Part shown: positions 1 to 6,014 of the stretch, one piece after another
Position numbering within the stretch: the first letter of the stretch is position 1
Layout of the letters: each line of letters starts with the position of its first letter
Origin: Coemansia sp. RSA 922
Lineage: Eukaryota; Kickxellomycota; Kickxellomycetes; Kickxellales; Kickxellaceae
NCBI GenBank assembly: GCA_027577415.1
Contig: JANBQS010000888.1
Location: 1-10,808 of the forward strand
Length of the DNA stretch: 10,808 nucleotides
Direction: 5' to 3'
Program-made: the position numbers and the translations under genes
The notes under the pieces: generated by a model
What the model was told of the DNA's origin: nothing
The model's input: only the letters and a program-made list of their open reading frames with translations
Databases searched by the model: none

Positions 1-531
1 GCGAGCGCTGCCCAGCAAAGGAGCATCGACGCAGAGCCCGACAGCACCGCCAGTCGTTATCTGAAACGGTACTGTGAGGCATGGAATCGGGTTATGGCGG
101 AGAGAGCGGCTAACATAGAGGCCGCCCTAAACGTCAAGTGGCGCCGCAGCAATGTCAAAGAGCTGCGCAGGCTCGATAGCCTAGACGCCGACGAAATAGA
201 CGCCCTTCACCACGACAGACCAACCGCCGTAAATGTCGTCAATGTCAATTGCGCGGGCAGCACAAACAAGGGCGAGATCATCGCCAGGCATGTGAGCCCT
301 CCTGATTTGGAGTATGGCCATATGCAAAAGAGGTGCACCATCTGCAGTGGCAATGCCAATTCGCTGATAATCATCTGCGAGTTGGACGGGCCGTCAACCC
401 ATGAGAGTGCTGGTGATGACCAGCCAATTGAGCGGCATTCTGGCACCGAACAGCTCACCACACCAAATGCTGGTGCTGCCACCGAGTTTCATGCCGTCAA
501 GACATGGTGCGGTGTTAGAGACGGTCTCTAA
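1..531 (+). CDS. C-terminal part of an unrecognised protein (5' end outside window)
   Basis: The frame is open from the first base to TAA at 529-531, giving 176 residues with no stop; the gene probably begins left of the window, although an internal ATG exists at 94. I do not recognise the protein. The first ~75 residues are charged and probably helical, rich in Arg, Glu and Ala, for example the stretch around KELRRLDSLDADEID. After that comes a Cys-containing patch around residues 110-125 (KRCTICSG, then a further Cys), which loosely resembles half of a zinc-binding finger but lacks enough ligands to be called one. The last 50 residues look disordered. Codons favour G/C at the third position, more so in the first half. 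The competing minus-strand frames here are shorter and broken by stops. That the frame is coding is fairly likely; its function is unknown. Confidence 0.55.
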   Translation, partial: ASAAQQRSIDAEPDSTASRYLKRYCEAWNRVMAERAANIEAALNVKWRRSNVKELRRLDSLDADEIDALHHDRPTAVNVVNVNCAGSTNKGEIIARHVSPPDLEYGHMQKRCTICSGNANSLIIICELDGPSTHESAGDDQPIERHSGTEQLTTPNAGAATEFHAVKTWCGVRDGL

Positions 532-534
532 CAC
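512..534. repeat. 11-bp perfect inverted repeat overlapping a stop codon
   Basis: GTGTTAGAGAC (512-522), one G, then GTCTCTAACAC (524-534) is an almost perfect palindrome. As RNA it could fold as a 10-bp stem with a 3-nt loop. The TAA stop of the plus-strand frame (529-531) lies in the right arm, and its mirror image, a TAA on the minus strand (517-515), lies in the left arm. It may act in 3'-end formation, or simply reflect a palindromic binding site. Confidence 0.7.
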
Positions 535-991
535 TAGCCAACTTGTCCTTAGGCAGGTCCATGGCAGCATCATCATCATTGTCAATAGCATTTTTTTCTC
601 CTTTTTCCATTATTAGTTCTCATTAGCAACAGTGCTTACTTTCATTAGCATATCCATACCATATAGCCAGTGGCACTAAACGAGGCCAACAACCTCTGCG
701 TTGCACCTGTAGCGGCGCATAAATAATATTTTAAAAGAAAGTTGAAGATAAGCTAAAGCGCACAAACAAAAATTCTTTCGTTGTGCATCGCAGTAAATGC
801 CTGTAGCCTTTGATAGTGACGCGAGTGATCGAGGTCGCTTGACCAGATCAAGAAAACTGGTCTTCCTAATGAAACTTACTCCGACTGTTTGCTTGGATCC
901 AGCTATCATTGAGGATGTCAAAGTTCAATAAAAGATATAAAAGAAGAGTAGCGAGATAAAGTAGTCCGTGGCTAGTACGAGTAACAAGTGC
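532..991. other. Gene-poor stretch; possible small spliced minus-strand gene
   Basis: No secure gene is visible in these 460 bp. On the minus strand there is a TATA-like element (929-941, reading TTTTATATCTTTTATT), ATGs at 921 and 909, a consensus donor GTAAGT (879-874), and acceptor-like CTACAG ending at 707 and CGCAG ending at 696 after a T-rich stretch. A 31-codon frame runs from ATG at 610 to TAA at 515 (acidic middle with three Asp, then MDLPKDKLASVRDRL). These parts could be exons of one small gene, but I could not assemble a convincing protein. Otherwise the stretch would be the 3' flank of the proteasome gene (which stops at 992) and of the plus-strand gene on the left. Confidence 0.25.
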
Positions 992-1833
992 TTACGAGCC
1001 ATAGCCGGTAATGCTCTCGGCAAAGCCCCAGTTAGTCTCCAGCATATACGGCTCCGAGATCTCAACGCCCTGAGCGGTGACCTTGGCCCTCCTCAGCTTG
1101 TTCAAGGACCTGGCATCGCGATAAAACAAGACCCTCATGCACTCGTCAAGAATCTGCACAGCTTCCTCCTCGCTCAGCTCGTCCTCGCGGCCCTCCACAC
1201 GTCTGCGCAAGATCGGCTGAGCCAAGTGTCCACCAAAGCCCGTAGCAATAGTCGCCGACTGGTACGTCGTGCCATAGAGATCAACGTAGCCCAGCACCTT
1301 TTGGCCATTATCCAAGCCGCCAATGACGTAGGAGTTCCAAAGTGGGTCGACCTTCGTGCGCCTGTTGTACATGATATTGCTAATGCACTTGTACACCGAC
1401 TTTGTGCCCAACTTTTGGCCATCATCCATATCGTACTCTTGCGTCAAAAGACTCTCCAGCGTGTGCTGCATGTGCTGGAAGTCAGACATGTCACCCGAAA
1501 CTCCAAGCAGAGTGGTCTCGCCAACAGCCATCAAGCGCTTCTCATTACGGAACCGTGCCAAGCTGCCATACGACGCCAGACAATCTGCTGCCATCATGAT
1601 GCCGTCCTTGTACTTGAACGCAATCACCGAGGTACCCGTGACAATTGGCCTGCTATCGATTGGAATCGCTTTTTAGAGACACTAAAGTTTAGCGGGCTGT
1701 TGGCGATATACATACAGTGACCACTTGGAATTATGTTATAAATTACCTACGTTGTGTGTGTCCTGGGTCCATGGCTGGGGGTGGCCTTGGGGCGTTGAAT
1801 CGTGTGCGGCAGCCGGAATTCGATCGGGTCCAT
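992..1833 (-). CDS. PRE4: 20S proteasome subunit beta type 7 (PSMB4/PRE4), two exons
   Basis: This is a non-catalytic beta subunit of the 20S proteasome core, placed in the beta rings of the cytosolic and nuclear protease. Family signatures are plain: PIVTGTSV at the start of the mature-like domain, AADCLASYGSLARFRN, a GVSGDMSDFQ block, DPLWNSYVIGG, LGYVDLYGT, ATGFGGHLAQPILR, CMRVLFYRDARS and a C-terminal ETNWGFAESITGYGS. The uninterrupted frame begins at a GTG inside this homology, so the start must lie upstream. I place ATG at 1833-1831, exon 1 at 1751-1833 (83 nt, phase 2), an intron at 1650-1750 and exon 2 at 992-1649 (stop TAA 992-994). The joined product is 246 residues, close to the usual ~260 for the family, and the splice leaves ...RTHTTPIVTGTSV, which matches the family's short propeptide region. 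Gene A lies upstream on the same strand, 448 bp away. The identification is very secure; the exact splice is good but untested. Confidence 0.93.
1650..1750 (-). other. Intron in the proteasome beta gene (phase 2, 101 nt)
   Basis: Read on the minus strand it begins GTAGGT (1750-1745) and ends ATAGCAG (G at 1650). Removing it fuses the exon 1 remainder AC to G, making a Thr codon, and restores the frame into PIVTGTSV. Without removal, exon 1 meets TAG two bases past the donor. A second GTATGT inside the intron is a possible alternative donor, but exon 1 is already closed by the stop before it. Confidence 0.8.
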
Positions 1834-2281
1834 CTTGAGCTAGTGAAATGACTATCAGCGCAGATTGTATTTTGGCTATATGCAGACAAATCAAACAATT
1901 ATTGAAACAAAAGCGAGTATTCTGAATTTGCAGAGTAAAAAAACGCAAAGCGGCCAGTCTGAACTTCGTTTGCACTACTTGCGACGAGTTGAAGGACACA
2001 GCCAACGTCATCCAGACCTTGATCACGGTGATTAGATCACAGTATATTTGTAGGCAGCGCCAATCTGGCACTTGACATGTATGACAAGAAAAGAATAGCA
2101 GCGATTTGAACCTGTTAGTCAAGACGATGCTAATGGCAAGGTGGACATATGATGCTCGAGTAAGCCAAGTGTATAGCATAAAACCAAAAATGCACAGTTT
2201 TATTTGCAGTCAGCAACTTGCTGCTTCTAATACCATCTTCTGTATCTACTCTAATGACTAAAGTGAAAAGGCTGGTTGGGC
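1834..2281 (-). promoter_or_regulatory. Upstream region of the proteasome gene and 3' flank of gene A
   Basis: These 448 bp separate the stop of gene A (2282) from the proteasome ATG (1833). I see no obvious TATA box near the ATG and no copy of the yeast proteasome control element GGTGGCAAA on either strand. A small inverted repeat, GTGAT-TAG-ATCAC, lies within about 2028-2042. Minus-strand frames here have poor composition and are not called as genes. Confidence 0.5.
2199..2204 (-). terminator. AATAAA polyadenylation signal for gene A
   Basis: AATAAA reads on the minus strand at 2204-2199, about 80 nt after the TAA of gene A. The sequence and placement are typical for a eukaryotic poly(A) signal. 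It is only a hexamer, so confidence is moderate. Confidence 0.5.
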
Positions 2282-2719
2282 TTAGTATGCCAAGCGCTGA
2301 TTGCACTTGCCACAACGATCCTCAGTTGCTATCATTGAAGTATCTACAAAAACAGCTCTACCATCTGTGTCTGTAAAGTACACATAGACAACAATGTAGT
2401 CTTCTCCGCCTCTTGATATTATGACTTTGTTTTTATATACTTGCATGTCCTTACCTACAATGTCAAACGTTTGAACTCGCCTCAACTTCCCAGTGTTCAT
2501 CATACGTTCTATTTTCTCCCTAGCGTAACCTGCAATAGCCTCGGGTTGGTGGTCTGCATACACCGTAATCGTTCCATAGCAAACGCTCGTGTTGTAGGCC
2601 GATAGTATATGCACCTTGTACTCTACATTAGACTCTGTAATCCTCTCATTATCTTGTTTTTCAGAAGTAGAAGAGCTTGGAAACGTGTCCTGGGCCTGTT
2701 GGAAATGTTGATAGTTCAT
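2282..2719 (-). CDS. Gene A: unrecognised 145-aa protein, paralogue of gene B
   Basis: It runs from ATG at 2719-2717 to TAA at 2284-2282. The frame stays open further upstream, but that part is low-complexity T-rich promoter sequence; the ATG at 2719 follows a motif shared with gene B's promoter, so I take it as the start. Residues 1-30 are polar and probably disordered (Gln, Ser, Glu rich). Residues 31-130 look like an alpha/beta domain: a strand pair (33-54), a helix rich in Ala, Glu and Arg (about 58-76), then strands around 83-88, 94-101 and 107-127 with VVYVYFTDTDG and VFVDTSMI. The tail carries CGKC at 136-139. There is no signal peptide, membrane segment or catalytic motif I recognise. 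Gene B aligns over nearly the whole length. Codon use is A/T-richer than in the proteasome and INCENP genes. Conserved residues shared with B make a real protein likely; the function is unknown. Confidence 0.8.
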   Translation of the reverse strand: MNYQHFQQAQDTFPSSSTSEKQDNERITESNVEYKVHILSAYNTSVCYGTITVYADHQPEAIAGYAREKIERMMNTGKLRRVQTFDIVGKDMQVYKNKVIISRGGEDYIVVYVYFTDTDGRAVFVDTSMIATEDRCGKCNQRLAY

Positions 2720-3354
2720 AGTGAATAAACAAGAGTAGCCAAAAAAAAACAAACAAACAAATAATAGAGAAGGGAAGTGATTGCCCTCTCTTTTTTTTTT
2801 TGGCAAGAGCAACCAAGGTTCTTGCCTTTTATAAGCAACTAAGCACGCTTCATCAATACTTGTGACTGAGACAGTGCTCGTTGAAATATAATACAAAAAT
2901 AACGTGATACTCCTTGCTTCACCTAATTTAGTAGTGAAATCCGCAGGATGTATGTTGATATAGCACATGTGCAGGTAAAGCTAGCCCTGTAAGTCAGCGA
3001 GATACTTTGTTGGCCAGCTGATGGCGCCTCCAGTCAATGGCCCCGTCAATATATGCTGCTGCATTGGTTTAAAAATACTGGTACCAAAAACCGATTAACC
3101 TTGTGCAAATAACATGAATAATAGTTTAGAGCACCAAGTGATAATTATATTTGGAAAAGTCCTGTAAATACAAATAATATATTTACAACGGTAACAGATA
3201 GTAATATTAATGTGTTGAAAACATGAGTGAACTAATGAAACGGGGTTAAGCTAACTGAAGAAACATCTCAATGTCTTGTGCGCTGTCGTGTGCACTTATA
3301 AACACTACGTCGTCTAGCGTCGCTCCTAATCAGGATCAACTAATACTCCCGATG
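2720..3354 (-). promoter_or_regulatory. Upstream region of gene A, with blocks duplicated at gene B
   Basis: This AT-rich 635 bp lies between gene A's ATG and gene B's stop. Next to A it has GAGTAGCC (2733-2740), an (AAAC)n-like tract at about 2747-2762 and a T12 run at about 2790-2801. Further out, 2881-2908 matches 3976-4003 upstream of gene B at 23 of 28 bases, and 3004-3044 matches 4056-4096 at 37 of 41. The part from about 3110 to 3354 is probably B's 3' flank; I see no AATAAA for B there. Confidence 0.6.
3004..3044 (-). promoter_or_regulatory. Conserved upstream block of gene A
   Basis: A 41-bp non-coding block 285 bp upstream of gene A's ATG, matching 4056-4096 upstream of gene B with only four mismatches. 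That is closer than the two coding regions match each other. Its core reads AGCTGATGGC then CCTCCAGTCAA on the plus strand. It is probably a shared regulatory element. Confidence 0.6.
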
Positions 3355-3834
3355 TTATCCCGAAAACCGATGAAACAGGCTGTTTGCGTGACAACTCTCG
3401 CAATGAATAAAAGTTTTAAATATTTTAGTATCCACGACTACTCTATTGCTATTTGCATCAAAAAAGTCCACGTACACAAAAACACAGATATCAGTATCTC
3501 TTGATATAATATCCTTGTTACTAAAATGTAATCCGTTATTGTCTACAATTTTAAACGATTTAACTTGCTGCAGCGACTCCAAAAGCTCAACGTTTATCAT
3601 ACTTTGAATCATATATCTTGCTTCATTTGCGATAGCATCAGGAGAAGCACCTGCTGGCGCGGAGAATCTTGCAAAGCAATTATCATGGTTTAAAAGTGCT
3701 TTTACATGCACCCGGTGGTAAATACTAGGCTCCACAATTTCGGACAAGTTTAGTTCTACGGCCGAGTTTGTGAATTCAGATGTAGAATGGTCAAGAAACA
3801 TCTCTTCGTCCAGTACTAGAGGTTTGTAATCCAT
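3355..3834 (-). CDS. Gene B: unrecognised 159-aa protein, paralogue of gene A
   Basis: It runs from ATG at 3834-3832 to TAA at 3357-3355. It is a diverged paralogue of gene A: the matching segments are RVHVKAL against KVHILSA, a helix with DAIANEARYMIQSMI against EAIAGYAREKIERMM, SFKIVDNNG against TFDIVGKDM, KDIISR against KVIISR, and VFVYVDFFDANSNRVVVDTKIF against VVYVYFTDTDGRAVFVDTSMI. The C-terminal CxxC is kept (CESC, 145-148) although the surrounding tail differs. The first 35 residues are acidic and differ from A. The predicted order is strand, long helix (about 64-90), then strands 93-97, 103-110 and 116-137. No signal peptide or membrane segment is seen. It is transcribed away from gene C. 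The function is unknown; reality is supported by the paralogy. Confidence 0.8.
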   Translation of the reverse strand: MDYKPLVLDEEMFLDHSTSEFTNSAVELNLSEIVEPSIYHRVHVKALLNHDNCFARFSAPAGASPDAIANEARYMIQSMINVELLESLQQVKSFKIVDNNGLHFSNKDIISRDTDICVFVYVDFFDANSNRVVVDTKIFKTFIHCESCHANSLFHRFSG

Positions 3835-4055
3835 AGTCGTAGCGAGTAAATGAGAGTAGCCAAGACAATAAAATAAAAAAGAGTAGCGAAGAGAAGAGAG
3901 AGCTTGTCCATTTCCTCAAGAGCGATCAACCACTTGAGTGTTCTTCATTAGTTGTTGTGACTTGCAGGCCGTTCTTTGAAATAGCATGTAAAAGTAACGT
4001 GATGTGCTTTGTAGCATCCAATTCAAGGTAAAAACCTCTCAGAAAGCGAATAGAG

Positions 4056-4096
4056 ACTTTGTTGGCTAGCTGATGGCTCCTCCAGTCAAAGGCCCT
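4056..4096 (-). promoter_or_regulatory. Conserved upstream block of gene B
   Basis: Partner of the 41-bp block at 3004-3044 (37 of 41 bases identical), 222 bp upstream of gene B's ATG. Because it lies between divergent genes it might also affect gene C. Confidence 0.6.
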
Positions 4097-4300
4097 GGCG
4101 ATTGAGAACGTAGCACTGATTCGCTAATAAATTTGCACCAAATACATCCATTAAACTCTGCTCTGTTTATGGCTGCGCAAATAAGTGACCTAGTACCAAG
4201 CCAATGTACACCAGAAATCAGGGATACTCCACGATTGACATAGTGCAAATCCCCTAGATGCAAGCACAACCAGATAAAAAAATTATCTCCGCTAAGCAAC

Positions 4301-4327
4301 ATGCAGCTCTCCTTCCGTTGCCTCTAG
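4301..4327 (+). other. 8-codon upstream ORF in frame with gene C
   Basis: ATG at 4301 encodes MQLSFRCL and then TAG at 4325. It is in frame with gene C and 75 bases before its first ATG. The codons after the TAG read FISFLLFCAATTA, so ignoring the stop the whole stretch looks like a signal peptide. It may be a regulatory upstream ORF, a decayed older start, or chance from a CT-rich tract. Confidence 0.35.
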
Positions 4328-4375
4328 TTCATTTCTTTTTTGCTTTTTTGCGCAGCCACCACGGCATATATAGGG

Positions 4376-5755
4376 ATGCCGGCCCCTGTTCACGTTCTTC
4401 TCGTCCTCATCGCTATCGTTTCATACCGATTCTACTATTTTACTCCGGTAGTTTACAACTCTCCGACGCCCTATATGTCTGTACCACACAAGGCCAGCGA
4501 GTTTCCAAGAGTGCCTATGCCGCCGGCCACAGCACCCAAGGCTAGGAAGCCACGACTCCTAAAGCCCACCCTGTATGTCCACGACTACATCAACCTTGCC
4601 AGCGTGCAAAAGTGCCTGGAGGACGGGCGCAGCGACTTTGTGACCATCGACTCGACTACGTTTAGCGGAGAACTCGAGCTAGAAAGCAGGCCATATCAGG
4701 GATTCTTTGTCTTGGAGCGGGACCACTTTACGCTGTTTAGCCACTGTCACGCGCCTGTCAAGTTTAGCTACAAGTCCCGGAATGCCGTCATGGCTCACCT
4801 TTGGAGAGATGATGTATTCACAGACATTACCAGCACAAAGTTTGTGGAAGTGGATGGACTGTGGCAATTGGAGCAACTGCCAGTGCTATGTTTTGCGTTT
4901 GGCCAAGACGCCGACACCCTGCGATCCAGCTATGTAATCGACGACAACACGATTCACGAGTACTACGAGTCGACGGCCACCATGGATATGGCCGATCTCG
5001 CCACTGTCGCTCAAGGCAAAGCTGACCTGTGCGTTTCGCATTTCTTTGTGGTTAATCGCGGCAAGGAATACTGGGCGGTAGACACAAAGGACCCCAGTAT
5101 CAACTACGCATTCGGTCCGTCGACTAAAACGCGCACCATTTCCAGGCTAGCTTATGGCTCAATAACGGTCCAGGCGCTCATAGATGAAGATAATCTACAG
5201 GCCAGTACCGATGCGCATACTAGTCAAAGCCCCAAGTTTACGCTTCGCGATATCAATGGCGAGGAAGTAGTTGAGGGCGATCGGTTTGCCTTACAAATTC
5301 CAGGCCGAAGTGATGACGATAATGATAATGATAACGAGGACCCTATGGACATTCCTGAAAGGCATACCATGTTTGACGAGAAGGACTGGGTTGGTGCATT
5401 TTACTCCACACACCTCATGCCAAGGAGGGAGGCAATGCTTTCAGGCTCGATGGACAATGGCAGCTGTTTTGGAGTGACTGTGGTCGACGATATAACCTAT
5501 CTGACATTTGAGGGCCTGTTTGTACAAATCGAAAATCACGACCGGAGTTCAAACATTATCGTTCTTCCCGAAACTCCATCCAAATGCAACCGCATTCATC
5601 TGACGTACTCTGATGATGGTCTTATTGCGCTGAGCAGATGGGGAGCCAAAGTGCCAATTACTCTCGAGTGGATAAAGTCCAGCTGCGGCGTCTATTTCAC
5701 CGATGAGGACTCTAGTTTTGAGCACTCCACAAAGCTGCGCATAATAAAGGTGTAG
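4376..5755 (+). CDS. Gene C: unrecognised 459-aa protein with N-terminal membrane segment
   Basis: The open frame reaches upstream to a TTG, but the first in-frame ATG after the upstream TAG is 4376; the stop is TAG at 5753-5755. Residues about 5-23 (VHVLLVLIAIVSYRFYYF) form one hydrophobic segment, probably a signal anchor or an uncleaved signal. A Pro-rich linker follows (about 29-60). The remaining ~390 residues are mixed polar and aromatic, look beta-rich and contain about eight Cys. An acidic stretch of Asp and Asn (about 312-323) is encoded by GATAAT-like repeats. One N-glycosylation sequon (NGS) lies at residue 361. If the first segment is a signal anchor, the bulk would face the secretory lumen or outside. 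I recognise no enzyme motif. A second ATG at 4475 (residue 34) would give a soluble form lacking the membrane segment. The gene is divergent from B and 259 bp before the first tetraspanin. The ORF is surely coding; the role is unknown. Confidence 0.85.
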   Translation: MPAPVHVLLVLIAIVSYRFYYFTPVVYNSPTPYMSVPHKASEFPRVPMPPATAPKARKPRLLKPTLYVHDYINLASVQKCLEDGRSDFVTIDSTTFSGELELESRPYQGFFVLERDHFTLFSHCHAPVKFSYKSRNAVMAHLWRDDVFTDITSTKFVEVDGLWQLEQLPVLCFAFGQDADTLRSSYVIDDNTIHEYYESTATMDMADLATVAQGKADLCVSHFFVVNRGKEYWAVDTKDPSINYAFGPSTKTRTISRLAYGSITVQALIDEDNLQASTDAHTSQSPKFTLRDINGEEVVEGDRFALQIPGRSDDDNDNDNEDPMDIPERHTMFDEKDWVGAFYSTHLMPRREAMLSGSMDNGSCFGVTVVDDITYLTFEGLFVQIENHDRSSNIIVLPETPSKCNRIHLTYSDDGLIALSRWGAKVPITLEWIKSSCGVYFTDEDSSFEHSTKLRIIKV

Positions 5756-6014
5756 TTACAATATAATCATGATATTTAAATTAAACACTTGCCAACTGTA
5801 AAAAAAAAACCCGCGTGCAAGAGTCTCTGATATCGCCGTGAGAGAGATGAGAGAATAGCCGTTGATACAACATGTCATTTGCTTCATAAAAGCGCTCTAC
5901 CGCCAAGAGGCAAACGGCGAACATGCCAACAGTTCTCTTTCGTTTTTTGTTTTTGTTTTCATTGTTCAATTTCTCCAAATACGCTATCGTAAACTATAGT
6001 TTTTATTTATTATT
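5756..6014 (+). promoter_or_regulatory. 3' flank of gene C and promoter of tetraspanin 1
   Basis: AT-rich spacer. After gene C's stop there is ATTAAA-like sequence (about 5780) and an A9-10 run (about 5801-5810). Before the tetraspanin ATG there is a long T/C-rich tract (about 5935-5975), typical of an initiator-proximal region in fungi, and CTATAG with T-rich sequence at about 5995-6010. Confidence 0.4.

Larger units (their letters stand above)
2282..4110 (-). repeat. Old tandem segmental duplication (gene A unit and gene B unit)
   Basis: Both the coding sequences and the upstream DNA of A and B align in the same order: CDS, a GAGTAGCC motif near the ATG, the 28-bp block and then the 41-bp block. 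So the unit was copied with its promoter. The A unit is about 2282-3050 and the B unit about 3355-4100. Spacing differs by indels: block to ATG is 285 bp in A and 222 bp in B. Coding identity is much lower than block identity. Confidence 0.75.
3835..4375. promoter_or_regulatory. Divergent promoter region between genes B and C
   Basis: These 541 bp separate two divergently transcribed genes. On the B side are GAGTAGCC (3854-3861), GAGTAGCG (3881-3888), a purine-rich tract, the 28-bp block (3976-4003) and the 41-bp block (4056-4096). On the C side are a CT-rich tract (about 4328-4350), TATATA at 4367-4372 and a short upstream reading frame (4301-4327). No further gene is visible. Confidence 0.6.

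Noticed and set aside
968..1720. Long 250-codon plus-strand frame
   Set aside because: It is antisense to the proteasome beta gene, begins with GTG and has no protein-like pattern; the minus strand carries unmistakable family motifs.
2090..2167. tRNA or tRNA-derived element on the minus strand
   Set aside because: TGGCTTACTCG (2157-2167) resembles an A box, GGTTCAAATCG (2112-2102) a B box, and a T run follows, but the T-arm stem does not pair and no acceptor stem can be formed.
1736..2179. 147-codon minus-strand frame overlapping the proteasome first exon
   Set aside because: Composition is like random AT-rich DNA, and its end overlaps exon 1 and the intron in another frame.
2720..2968. Upstream extension of gene A's frame to 2968
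   Set aside because: It covers a T12 run, an AAAC tract and blocks shared with gene B's non-coding upstream region, so it is promoter DNA.
4340..4375. TTG start for gene C
   Set aside because: TTG is not a normal nuclear eukaryotic start; the first usable in-frame ATG is 4376. The upstream codons are kept only as a finding.
4258..4545. 95-codon plus-strand frame overlapping gene C's start
   Set aside because: It overlaps gene C in another frame, and its composition reflects the CT-rich tract.
5312..5335. GATAAT-like short tandem repeat
   Set aside because: It is a brief in-frame low-complexity run coding for Asp/Asn in gene C, not an independent repeat element.
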